64,000 bases of DNA, from the NCBI GenBank assembly GCA_963969595.1, contig OZ018409.1:40065282-40129281 (forward strand), in the 5' to 3' direction. Each line of letters starts with the position of its first letter. Positions within the stretch are counted from its first letter, which is position 1. The notes below the pieces were generated by a model. The model had not been told where the DNA came from. It saw only the letters and a list, made by a program, of their open reading frames with translations, and did no database searches. The translations under genes and the position numbers were made by a program. Positions 1-10,167 of this stretch are shown piece after piece. The DNA comes from Neckera pumila (taxonomy: Eukaryota > Streptophyta > Bryopsida > Hypnales > Neckeraceae).

Positions 1-3000
1 GGATCAGATGATGCCTGTAGATGATACCCGCAATCAATTAAGCTTGAGTTTGTGTGTGGAAGCCCTTTCTGAGCTTCGTGGCGCAAATGGGCTTAAGTTT
101 GAAAACTTTTCCTCGGAAGTGGGATATAGGGAAGCTATTGTGACTGAGATCTCTTCACTTGTGGCTCCAGACTTGCTTGATGATACTTCTGATGTGATTG
201 GCAATGAGCGACTATGCAAGGTATGCATCCATCTTTCAATATTGAGTTGAATAGAATTTGAATGTACCTAGTGTCATTTTGTATGAGTACTGACATGTTG
301 AGCCAAATGTTTGTACAATTGCAGATCCTTGCTGGAATGTTTGTTAAAGACACATCAAAAAATAGGACTCTATATGGCATCCACAAATTGGGTTTGTATG
401 GGATTGGTGGCCTTGGAAAGACAACAATGTCAAGAGCACTTTGCATGTTTTACTATAAACATTTCAATGGACGTGTGTTTCATGTGGAGCTCGGATCTAG
501 GCCTCCTCTTGACTTACAAAAATTGGTGTTGACCAAGCTATTACGGATCAAGAAGGATGTAGTAGAGCAAGTTCACACGGTGCATGAGGTATGCTTTTGA
601 GCCCTATTTATTGGTGGTGTCTATTTGTAGGTGTGGTATTCTATGCATACCAAGTGCAAAACTTGTATAAAACTAATTACGTTCTTCCATTGTTACAGGG
701 ACGAAAGTTGTTGAAAGATCATATGAACCGACAACCTGTGTTTCTTGCCATAGATAATATCACTAATGATCGCAAGTCCCAAACAGAAGCATTGTCATAT
801 TTAGAGGCTGGATTTCATCTTGAAAGCATGATCATGATCACATCAAGGAGTTTTGATATTGTTGAAGAATTGTTTCCTAGTCACCCAAATGCTACTTATT
901 GCAAGGCTCTGGCTAGTTTGAATAAGGAGGAAGCTAGATTGATTTTTTTGCGAAGAGCAGCTCCTCAAAGAAATTTGGAAACCCTCACAATTGAAGAGCA
1001 CAGAATTTTAAGAGAATGTCTTGCTCAATGTCAATTTTCTTTCAAGAATGGCAAAGGACAATATCATCCCTTGGCTTTACAAGCATTGGCAGACTACTAT
1101 CACAAACATGACCACTTGAATGTGTTGACATGGAAAGAACACTTTGGAGATCTTGACAAGTTGAGACTTTCAAATGAACCATCGAATATTTTTGGTGTTT
1201 TGGGGTTGCAATTTTTGACCTTGACATTGAAGGAGAAGCTTATCTTCTTGGATTTGTGCTTGTATATCGATGAAAATCTTCTCTCAATGTATTCTACAAA
1301 GGGTTTGAGGTGGCTTGTTGATATCCATGAGGATACCCCAACAGCTGTGAAATTTTAGGTATGTAAATTTTGAATCTTTCTACTGAGAAGGTCGCTACCA
1401 TGAGTATATAATCTTTGCCTTGTGAGAATTATTATGGAGCTTAACTTTCAATGAAGTTATTGATCAAATTATTGTGATCATAGTAATAACCTTAAATATG
1501 CAATTAGCATGAGGAAGTGCATTTTAGTGTAAATGATGAGAAATCATTGTCATAAAATTTGAGATGTACTTTTATGTCCAATTATGTTATACAAATTCAA
1601 ATTTTTATGTACTTTTCTAGTATCACTTCTAATTTTGTCCACTTGATGTTTGTGACCCTTATTGCTATATCATGAACTAACACTGTAGCACTGATAGTTC
1701 TTGAGCATTTCAATAATAGGAGTGAAAAGTTGAAGGGTAGTGTTGTTAATGATTGGAACCATACATGTGTCGGAAACAACATGTTGTCAATATCATGAAG
1801 ACATCATGAAGTATGACAGTTTCTTGTTTTTTACTTCACTAACCTTCTCTCCATATTGAGATTTCATTTTCACCCTACATTTATCAATGTCTAATTGAGA
1901 ATCATGTGTGCATGTGCAATTGCTATAGATACGAAGTTTGAAGAGGTCAGGCATCATCAATATTAATCTCAATGAAGATGGAGATCAATTTATCACCATC
2001 CACGATTTGTACAGGGAGTTTGCCAAATGGTGCGTGATAGATGGAGAGGGGTCTCGTTGCCAAGAACTTGGATGTGTCTATCACACAATTTCCACCAATT
2101 CTCTCCCTTATGTGTTGAAGAGAACAAGCCCATCATTGTCTCAATTGCAGCGAGTACGGTTGGAGAACTTGACATGTAGCAGATTCCCTTCAAAAAAAGT
2201 TCAAGAGTGGTGCAATGTTGTGGTATTGGAGATTTATGAGTGCTCCAACTTGAGGTTGTTGGATCTCCATGGATTAAGTTGTCTTCGCCATTTGGAGCTT
2301 GTAGGGCTTCCTGAATTGGAGAGCTTCCATTTTGCAGACTTGCAACCACACAGTAAAATGGAGCCCGACGGCACACTTGAATCCCTCCAACATATTTTGT
2401 TGGTAGGTCTCACGTCCTTAAAACAATTACCCGACTTCAGTCTATGCACTTTGTTAAAAACCATTCGAATGTTGAATTGTGAGGAGTCTCTCCCAGAACC
2501 TCCACAACTTATGGGTTGTTCACAACTAGAAGCTTTGAATCTAGATTGGAATTGGCAATGGCGGGTGGAGGAGTTCAACTTGGACACCTTGACATCATTG
2601 ACCTCATTGGAGGTACACAATCAAAAGTTGGTTGGTGCTTCCCCATGGTCAAGAATCTCTACATTCGAAGATGTGGGTTTTCTCACATTTACGGGACTAG
2701 GCAATTGTTCTCGGCTTCAAAATCTCAAATTGGCAGCCCTTCCAATCACTAGTCTCCTGGGCCTTGAGAAGTTGACAAAGCTTCAAGAACTTTTTGTCAT
2801 GTATTGTGATTTCCTCCGATATATCCCTGATGTGTGTGCACTGGCCGAGTTAAAACTTTTGTCCATGTGCATTGGGCCATATCAACAATTTCCCGGAGTA
2901 GAGACATTGCTACATTTGAAGCATTTAGCATTGAGAGATTGTTTCGAATTGACATCATTGCCAGCTCTGGACCATTTGCCAAATTTAACTTATGTAGAAT

Positions 3001-3083
3001 TAAGAGGTTGTTGTTCGTTGAAGGTTATGCCACGAGTGCCACTGGGTTGTCGGCTCTCCTCTCATTATTGTGCCTACAGTTAG
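1..3083 (+). CDS. NB-ARC-LRR resistance-like gene, 5' partial, probably disrupted
   Basis: Intracellular immune-receptor family (NLR), in which the NB-ARC ATPase switch is followed by leucine-rich repeats. Exons read by splice sites: <2-220, 325-588, 699-1358, 1929-3083, each joining in phase 0; the 5' end lies outside the window. Visible motifs: P-loop GIGGLGKTT; kinase-2 PVFLAIDNI, where the usual second Asp of LDDV is Asn; RNBS-B MIMITSRS; a GLPL-like HPLALQAL; RNBS-D LIFLDLCLYID; and an MHD-like ITIHDLYREFAKW at the start of the last exon. About ten leucine-rich repeats follow, up to the TAG at 3081-3083. No TIR or coiled-coil domain is visible in the part present. Oddity: the third exon ends in an in-frame TAG (1356-1358) immediately before a good GTATGT donor. 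Frames on both sides agree perfectly, so the stop looks like a nonsense mutation that would leave an NB-ARC fragment without LRRs. It could be a pseudogene or a truncated NLR. Confidence 0.82.
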
Positions 3084-3352
3084 TTATTTCTTTACACCTT
3101 CCAAAATCCAACCCACAAGGTTTGCTCATCAGATATGGTCTTTGACACACTTGATGGAACTAGTAGCTCAATTTAGTCCATTGATGACCACATATTACAT
3201 CCATCCTTACATACTTTAATCCTAAAAGTTGTCACTTGGAAGGTCTTTGGTTGACTTCCTATAATCCAAAAAGATAGAAAAAGTTCATTTTTTCATCCAA
3301 ATATTTTGGATGAATTTGCTTTAACATCTTTGCAATGGTGTTGGAAATCCCT

Positions 3353-4431
3353 CAGAGTGGTAATATTGATGTTCTTGCAAAGGATGTTTCTTCCACAAAT
3401 CACTTTGTAGTGTATTTTGTCAACTAATTTCGAGTGGTAAAATTGATTGTTTTTACAAAAGATGTTTAATCCCTAACTTTTCATGACTATTTTTTCACCA
3501 AAACTACTCAAAAACTGCCATTTATAATACAAGTACCCAATTTTTGAAAAAAAACTTATTTTGACACATGTAGTTGTAGGATTTTGTAGTACGCTAACTT
3601 GAAAACTTGTAGTAAGAATTTCATAAATTTCCACCGCGTGGATTGCAAGATATAAGCATTCAAATTCATTGAAACTATTTTTTAGGCCCTGCAAAAAATA
3701 GGGTAGCAATACTTCACAAGGTCACTTTTCAACAAAAAAATGTCCAAAATGATGGTACTTTGTTGGATTCTTCTTCCTAGATAAGTTGGCTACATGCTTG
3801 AAAATTTTCACTTCATTTGGAATTGTACAACATACAAGAAAAAAATAGTAAGTAGATAGTAGTAGAAAATGAATCTAAATACTAAATTGTTAAGAATTTA
3901 GTTATAAAATTAAAAAATGCTAATTTCAATGGTTGCAATGTTGTAATTAATAATCTACATCCTGTGATTTTATTTTTTTCAAAAAATATTGAAAATTGAA
4001 TAAAATAAAGGACTTCAAAATTATTTTAGAGTAGAAAATCCATAACTACCTGCAAACTAAAAATCTTCATAACTTTTGACTCATTGATCAAAATGGGATG
4101 ATACAAAGCTTTCCATCTATATATAACTCTCAAAAAACAATTTAATTTTTTCTTTTTGAAATAAGTGATTTTTTTTTATCTGCCCGGACTGCCTAGTCAC
4201 AAAAGAAAATAACATATTAGGCCATAATTTTTGACTCCCATCTCCAAATGTCATAAAATATAGTGCATGTGAAAGATTTTCCTTGTGTCCACCTCCTCAT
4301 AAAATTTCAGCCTAAAATATGGAAAATCTCTAGTCATGTATACCTGCCCAAAATTTCTATACAACCAAAAAATGCATGCCAGTCCTTTAAGGGCAATCCA
4401 CAAATCACTTTGTGGTGTATTTTGTGAACTT
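3353..4431. repeat. Tandem ~78-bp repeat interrupted by a TTAA element
   Basis: A unit beginning GAGTGGTAA and containing CCACAAATCACTTTGT is present once intact at about 3354-3430. A second copy starts near 3431 and is cut at GATGTTT (about 3467). It resumes with CCACAAATCACTTTGTGG at about 4398. The intact copy shows what the target looked like before the insertion. Confidence 0.6.
3466..4397. mobile_element. TTAA-flanked non-autonomous element, copy A1
   Basis: The left end reads TTAATCCCTAACTTTTCATG and the right end GTCCTTTAAGGG then CAAT, a decayed TTAA. The interior matches the copies at 38510-39431, 49689-50629 and 62841-63717, sharing TTGGCTACATGCTTGAAAA, a TGCCCGGACTGCC-type motif and CATAACTTTTGACTCATTGA. 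No transposase is encoded. The empty copy of the surrounding tandem repeat supports these borders. Confidence 0.65.
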
Positions 4432-4526
4432 CTAGTTTTTTTTTTAGTTTGTTGGTCTTGATCTTTGATTTATCCTAATCTAATCTTTTAATTATTTTAA
4501 ATGAAATGCAATGACCTATGTTAAGT

Positions 4527-4790
4527 CATAAAAGGAGATTCAGGCCTCTAAGAGACTATGAGTTCCCGAACTGTAGAAACTTTGCAGGAACATTGGGACG
4601 CTGCCAAATGGCCAGTCTAACGTGGCCAAGCGACTGCCATGCTAGATTTTTTTTTTTTTTTTTTTTTTGAGTTCTTTTAACATTTTAATAACCTTGTTTT
4701 TTTGTAATTTTTTTTTTGACAGCATCCGTTGTTCCCAACATTGGGAATAGCCCTGAAACGGTCTTTTAGAGGCTCAGATCTCCTCTTATG
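4527..4790. mobile_element. Foldback MITE, CATAAGAGGAGA-type ends
   Basis: The left end CATAAAAGGAGATTCAGGCC is the inverted complement of the right end, which read inward is CATAAGAGGAGATCTGAGCC. Both continue into CTCTAAGAGAC / CTCTAAAAGACC. The terminal repeat is about 35 bp. The ends resemble those at 6958-7210, 16381-16774 and 53654-53947. No coding capacity; a central poly-T tract is present. Confidence 0.65.
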
Positions 4791-6429
4791 TTTAGTTCTA
4801 ATTCAAAAAATACTACTACAAATAATTTGTTGCAATTTGAACATTAATCCACATGCAATTCTATAAGTGGATTCTTTATTGGAAGTATATTAGCAAGATC
4901 AATTTACTATAAATACCTGGCTTTGACAATATTAGAATGCACACTAAGAGAGAATTCTAGATACACAATTATGTGAAACTTTGAATGTATTAACTTTTTG
5001 CTTGAAAGTAGAATTGAAAATAATATTTCATAGATTTTAACAAAGGAAAAATATTGCTACAGTGAAATTATTAAGTACCTAGTTCATTTTCTGTAATTTC
5101 ACTCAAAAACCATTGATGCTTTTTTGGAATCTAACTTAGAAGGAATTTAAGAAATTTAGTGTTCAAATATTATATACAAATATTAATAATAGTTATGGTA
5201 GATACAACTATAGAGATATAATCTAATATTCCAAATCTATAATTTCTAATTGTACGGTAATTTTGAAATTTTCTTGCATAATGAAATTTATAACAAATCT
5301 TTAGGAATCTTCTAAAACAAAAAGATCCTCTAGGAATTAATATTGATAAGCTTTTACTGGATACTTTAAATCCTTAATTGATTTTTTCATTTATGAACAG
5401 TTTTCGTGACTTCAAATATTTTATTTATTTCTTGAAAATTATTTTAAGTGCAACTTGTAGCATCCTATATCATATCAAAATTTGTTTTGTTCAATTGTGA
5501 CAAGTGTGCAAAGGTTTTAAGGTACTTTCTTCTGTCTTAAAAGTGAATGTAGGCAATTTGGGCAATTAAGAAAGTTTGCGTTGTTTTAAGTAAATTGTAC
5601 TTGAGGTTATAAGTTTTTTATGTTTGTGCATGAAATGAAAGGTTTGATAAGTTTCATTATGTAGACAATCATGACATCTCTTCACAAATTTAATATTTGC
5701 AACTAATTTATAAATTCCAGTTTCAATAGTTTGGAAGGAAAAAAAAAGTAGATTGGTTACTATAACATCCTTCCTACTTGAATTGATCTTTTTAAATTGT
5801 TTTTTGAGTTATTAACATTATGTTCACAATCAAATTGTACAATCTTCCACTTAATATAAATTTTATGAATGATTATCACATATTTTTCGTTAAAAGAAAT
5901 TTTTAATATATATTGAAGATTGATAGAGCAATACTCAACAATATAAATTCAAATTTCAATTCACAAGCACAATCCAAAGTTGAGAACTTAAAATGACTAC
6001 TATGAATATTTTTGCAAAATTTAAAGGATCATGGTCATTTTATTGAAACTTTTCCTTGTTAGATATAACTTGCCATGTGGGGCACTTATACATGCTCTTC
6101 AACAATTCTTTCATTTGTAGAAGTTGTAAATCACCTCAAGTAAATCTTATTTCCAAATTTATGAAATCATCTTCTTCTTGTATGTTTGGAGACTTCTCTT
6201 CTTAACTATCATACTATGTCTGCAACTCTGCATGAATTGGTGACAAACAACAAAAAAGGAGATTTTCTATCAAAAATTGGATGAAATAGATAAGAATATG
6301 GATGCAACATGAGCACCTAAATTACCCTTCTTATGCTCTCTAATGTATGTTGTAAGTATATTACTATCTTATGAATTTTCAAATGACTAGAACAAATTCA
6401 ATCCAACAACACCACAAGGTTCCATCAAG

Positions 6430-6717
6430 TTGCAAGGTTTCAACAAGATGGTGTTAGTTGTATTTTATGTACATAGTGAGCTTCTATTTGTTCATTTTGA
6501 AAGTGACATTAGCACAAACCACAAAGGTTCCCTTCCTTATATTATACCACAAAAATTTGAGGGACTCAATGATAAGCTAGTGCTATGCCCTTTTTTGGGC
6601 CTGTCAAGAGGGAAGGTTGAGGTACCAAATGAACTGCAGTTAATGGAGTTTGTCTCCTATGAGTTAAATTGGCCAATTAAAAGAGTTAGTGAGTTGTATG
6701 ATGGGAGACTCATATAA
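6430..6717 (+). CDS. Hypothetical 95-aa reading frame, possible relic
   Basis: An ATG-started frame of 95 codons in otherwise non-coding AT-rich DNA. It shows no recognisable domain, signal peptide or membrane segment. Its composition is more protein-like than nearby frames (VEVPNELQLMEFVSYELNWP), so it may be a fragment of an exon or of a transposon gene, but no splice context extends it. Function unknown. Confidence 0.2.
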   Translation: MQGFNKMVLVVFYVHSELLFVHFESDISTNHKGSLPYIIPQKFEGLNDKLVLCPFLGLSRGKVEVPNELQLMEFVSYELNWPIKRVSELYDGRLI

Positions 6718-6748
6718 GGTTCAAAGAGAAATTGTGATTTGGATTTAG

Positions 6749-6864
6749 CAAGAACAAATGAATGAATTTTATTGTAGATGAAAATTTAGTGGATAAAATT
6801 GTGGTACAAGAACAAATGAATGAATTTTATTACAAATGAAAATTTAGTGGATAAAACTGTGGTA
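6749..6864. repeat. Tandem duplication, 58-bp unit
   Basis: Two adjacent copies of a unit starting CAAGAACAAATGAATGAATT and ending GATAAAAYTGTGGTA, differing at a few positions. Confidence 0.8.
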
Positions 6865-6957
6865 CAATTCACATTTAAGAGAAGTCTAATAACTTGTAAT
6901 GTCCAAAATATTTGGTTCATTAGATGTTTTTTGAGGGCATAAGAGGATTATATCAGG

Positions 6958-7210
6958 CATTAGATGATATTGGGGAGTCTTAGAGGGCCCGTTTCCCGAT
7001 CTGGCCAAATTCAGTGAACACTAATATGGGTGTGTCAAAAAATTTTATTTTCAAAAAAAAAAAAAAAAATTACCAAAATATCATTTTAAGCAAAAAAAGA
7101 ATTTTCTTTCAAAAAATGACGTGGCAGCCAATAGCTGCAGCTGCATTCCCACAATCTTGGAACAGCAAGGGAACTCGGAGCCTTCCAAGACCCAAAAATC
7201 TCATCTAATG
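6958..7210. mobile_element. MITE with CATTAGATGA ends
   Basis: CATTAGATGATATTGGGGAG...TCTTAGAGGGCCCG at the left is matched in inverted orientation at the right by CATTAGATGAGATTTTTGGG...CTTGGAAGG. The interior shares ATTCAGTGAACNCTGGTACG-like sequence with the copy at 53654-53947. 253 bp, non-coding. Confidence 0.7.
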
Positions 7211-7680
7211 GTTACTCCCCTTTACATAAACCAGTGCACTACTATCAGAATGTTAGATGATAAAAAAAATTTTAATTTTTAAATTTTTAAAAAATAAAAT
7301 AAAAATAGTTTTTTTTTAATCATAAGAATTTTTTTATTAATTTTAAGAAACTTTAATACTTTAAATTTAAATTTAATTAAATAATATTATTAGACGTGGT
7401 AGTCTCCCAATCACTTTAGATTATTGGTGTCCCATATTTCCCATTGATCGAGAACTCAAGACCTTATTTAGGCCCAAAGTCTCAACTAATGTCTGAAGAA
7501 ATTATAGGAAAGAAAGGATTCTATATGAGGTTTTTTAGATCTAAATATAGATTTTAACTTAGTTCCAATAAACACCAAATTTTGTGCTTGCACATATAAT
7601 AGGATAGCCACTTAATCTTTGAAGGACTGGGATTTTTTTAATAAAACATATCCAAAATTGTTATTTTAATGCATAAACTT

Positions 7681-7866
7681 ACGTTTTAGGTGACAAGCTC
7701 TGATTTTTTTTGAGAAATTTTTGTGGATATCCAATGTAACAAATCCAAGTATTTTGTTGACAAAAACATCCAACGTAACATCTATGTTAACATAAAAACA
7801 TGGGTTTGTTGCATTGGATGTCCACTAACATCCGTCAAAAAAAATCAAGGCTTGTCACCTAAAACG
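7681..7866. mobile_element. 186-bp near-complete foldback element
   Basis: The left arm begins ACGTTTTAGGTGACAAGC. The right arm read inward begins CGCGTTTTAGGTGACAAGCC, and pairing continues through GTGGATATCCAATGTAACAA / GTGGACATCCAATGCAACAA almost to the centre. The transcript would form one long imperfect hairpin. Foldback MITE; no coding frame. Confidence 0.7.
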
Positions 7867-8992
7867 CGGGTTTCTTATTGTCGAATTGAACATGATTGAA
7901 ATTAAAAAACATTTTTCAAACTTGCAACCATCCAAATTTATTTGAGAAAAAATTTCAACTCATTTGACTATCAATGTAGATTGTCAAATCATTCTATTTT
8001 GAAGTTAGAAGAAAAGAAATTTTAGGTCTTGCCTAATAGAGCCAATATAGTTTGACTCATCTTTGTGGAGAAAGAAGTCGTATTCGACTTTGAAAACTTG
8101 GACCATTGGATAGTTAGTTATGTTAGTTACTTGCATGCTAATTTTCAAAGATAATGAAGGAAACACTAACGTACCCCAAAGCATCTTGCACTAAGAAGAT
8201 GTCCAAAAAAGAAAACTATGTGAAGAAGATTTCAATTTGGGGGGGTGGATTCATTTTTTATAAGAAAAGAAATCCCATTTCTTAATACGTCCAATATAAA
8301 GATTTCCTTCTCTTAATCAAGTATTAAATTGAAAATAAAAATTAATAAAAACTTTCATTAATTTGCTCTAGGATTTGTGCTAATGGTTCTAAAATTGTTT
8401 TGAAATTGCCATTATTAGTGCATTGATTTCATTTTAGAATAAATATATTCTCTCATTTTCAACCAAAGATTATTTATCCAATTCCTTTGTAAAAAAATAG
8501 TAATAAAATATATTCAAAAATATTTAAAATAGGATGAAATGTTTAGCAAAATTGGAGAATATAAGGTCAAAAATCATGGTGTAACTAATGTACTTAAGCT
8601 TACAAAAAGAGAAATTTGATAGGAAATGTTCCAAAGTGATGTGTTTTAAGCTTTCAAGATGCTACCTTCAAAGTGTCACAAAAACTACAATTTTGACAAT
8701 TTTCATAAAAAAAATAAAATGGAATAAAAAGTGGATTATTGGAGCTACATTTCTTAGTTAAGGTTTAAAACATTTAAAAACAAAGACTACAATATGCACA
8801 AATTTGTCCTTCAAAGGTTATGGTAATCACACTTGAAATTTACCAAATAAGCAATTCAACCTGATTTCCATTATTGTATTGAAAAAGTTAATATGGGATC
8901 TTATTGGTAATAAAAAGAGATCCTAGATTCTATGAAAATGCATGATTTGGACATGATATAAATCTATACCTTAAATTATCTTTTTATTTGGA

Positions 8993-9260
8993 AAAACCAT
9001 AACTTTCTCTTCACATGTCCAAACGCCACAAAACAAAGTTCTTGCACTCCTTCATGCGTAAGCCTTTCTATTTGTGCCACTTTGTGGCACTTGGACCTAT
9101 GATGGGAAGTTATGTTTTCTCTAAATTAAAAAAATAAATTATCTTTTATTCTGGAAAAAACATAACTTTCTCATTGCATGTCCAAGCACCAATATACAAA
9201 GTCCTTGAGCAAAGTCCTTGAGCATAATACAAAGTCCTTGAGCATAAGGTTTCTATTGGT
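8993..9260. repeat. Diverged direct repeats and a short tandem
   Basis: CATAACTTTCTCTTCACATGTCC near 9000 and CATAACTTTCTCATTGCATGTCC near 9163 start two related blocks. Within the second, CAAAGTCCTTGAGCATAA is repeated in tandem (about 9199-9246, with one shortened copy). Confidence 0.5.
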
Positions 9261-10167
9261 ACCAAAAACGCAACCTTTCACACTCCAATATGAAATTTAT
9301 TGAATTTCAAAGTTTTAATAAAATAAAAAATTCAGAAAACTATTTGTACTTTTATTTTGACTCAGGCAATGGCACAAGGCACACTAGTGAACTATGAATT
9401 TTCAAAGTACTGAAAATAATTTTTCCTAAAAGCAACCCTAGACCCTCATGAATACGGTAGTGGGAGTACATTCTATGCACGGCTCTCTAGGGGTCGGTTT
9501 TAGAAACAGGAGTCAGTTGTAGGTGTAGCTAGCTTAGTGGTTTCACAAAACACTTATTGGCACTGCATGGAAGGTGGGCACTCCATAAAACTTGAACAGA
9601 CCAGACATCAGATGATAACCAGTTATTCTTGATAACGGAAATCAACAATGCATAAAACCCACTAAGATAATCTGTGCAAGGTTTTAGAGCATTTACAGAA
9701 ACTGCTCTAAAACCTTCAACCTTTACAATTCAAAATTTCCAAACGTGTTTCTGAAACTTTGGCTGTGCTGTTAAGTAAAACACAAGCATGCATACTGTAT
9801 GCAAGGCAAATGATCGCATGTCAAACATTTCTGTACTGTACAAGCTCTGGCTCTAGACCTCAGTTATCTTCTTCCAAGACAAGCACTTGCTGTTCATCAA
9901 ATGAGGCCTTGTGGACACCGTATGAAACACGTATTGTTTGGGCACAAAGAATACAGTTCCTGATTCTGGGCCGGCCAACAATCAACTCTACAGAAACTCG
10001 ACCTGCGAATCACCACTGCATCACTACACCAAGAGCACAACTAACACAAACGCAATCCAGAAGAATGTGTAGGAATCCATTTAGACTTCGGATTGGCACC
10101 GATTCGTCACAAACTCTGCACATGAGCTACAATTCTCACATTGCCCAGATGCAAGAAAGGCTCCTCT

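Larger units (their letters stand above)
3084..6429. other. AT-rich intergenic DNA with repeats
   Basis: No gene recognised. It holds a TTAA-flanked element (3466-4397) inserted in a short tandem repeat, and a foldback MITE (4527-4790) with a poly-T run near 4648. The rest, 4800-6429, is featureless AT-rich sequence. Confidence 0.6.
6718..9700. other. AT-rich intergenic DNA with MITEs
   Basis: No gene seen. Contents are a 58-bp tandem duplication (6749-6864), a CATTAGATGA-type MITE (6958-7210), a 186-bp foldback (7681-7866), and loosely repeated blocks at 8990-9260 including the unit CAAAGTCCTTGAGCATAA. Confidence 0.6.
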
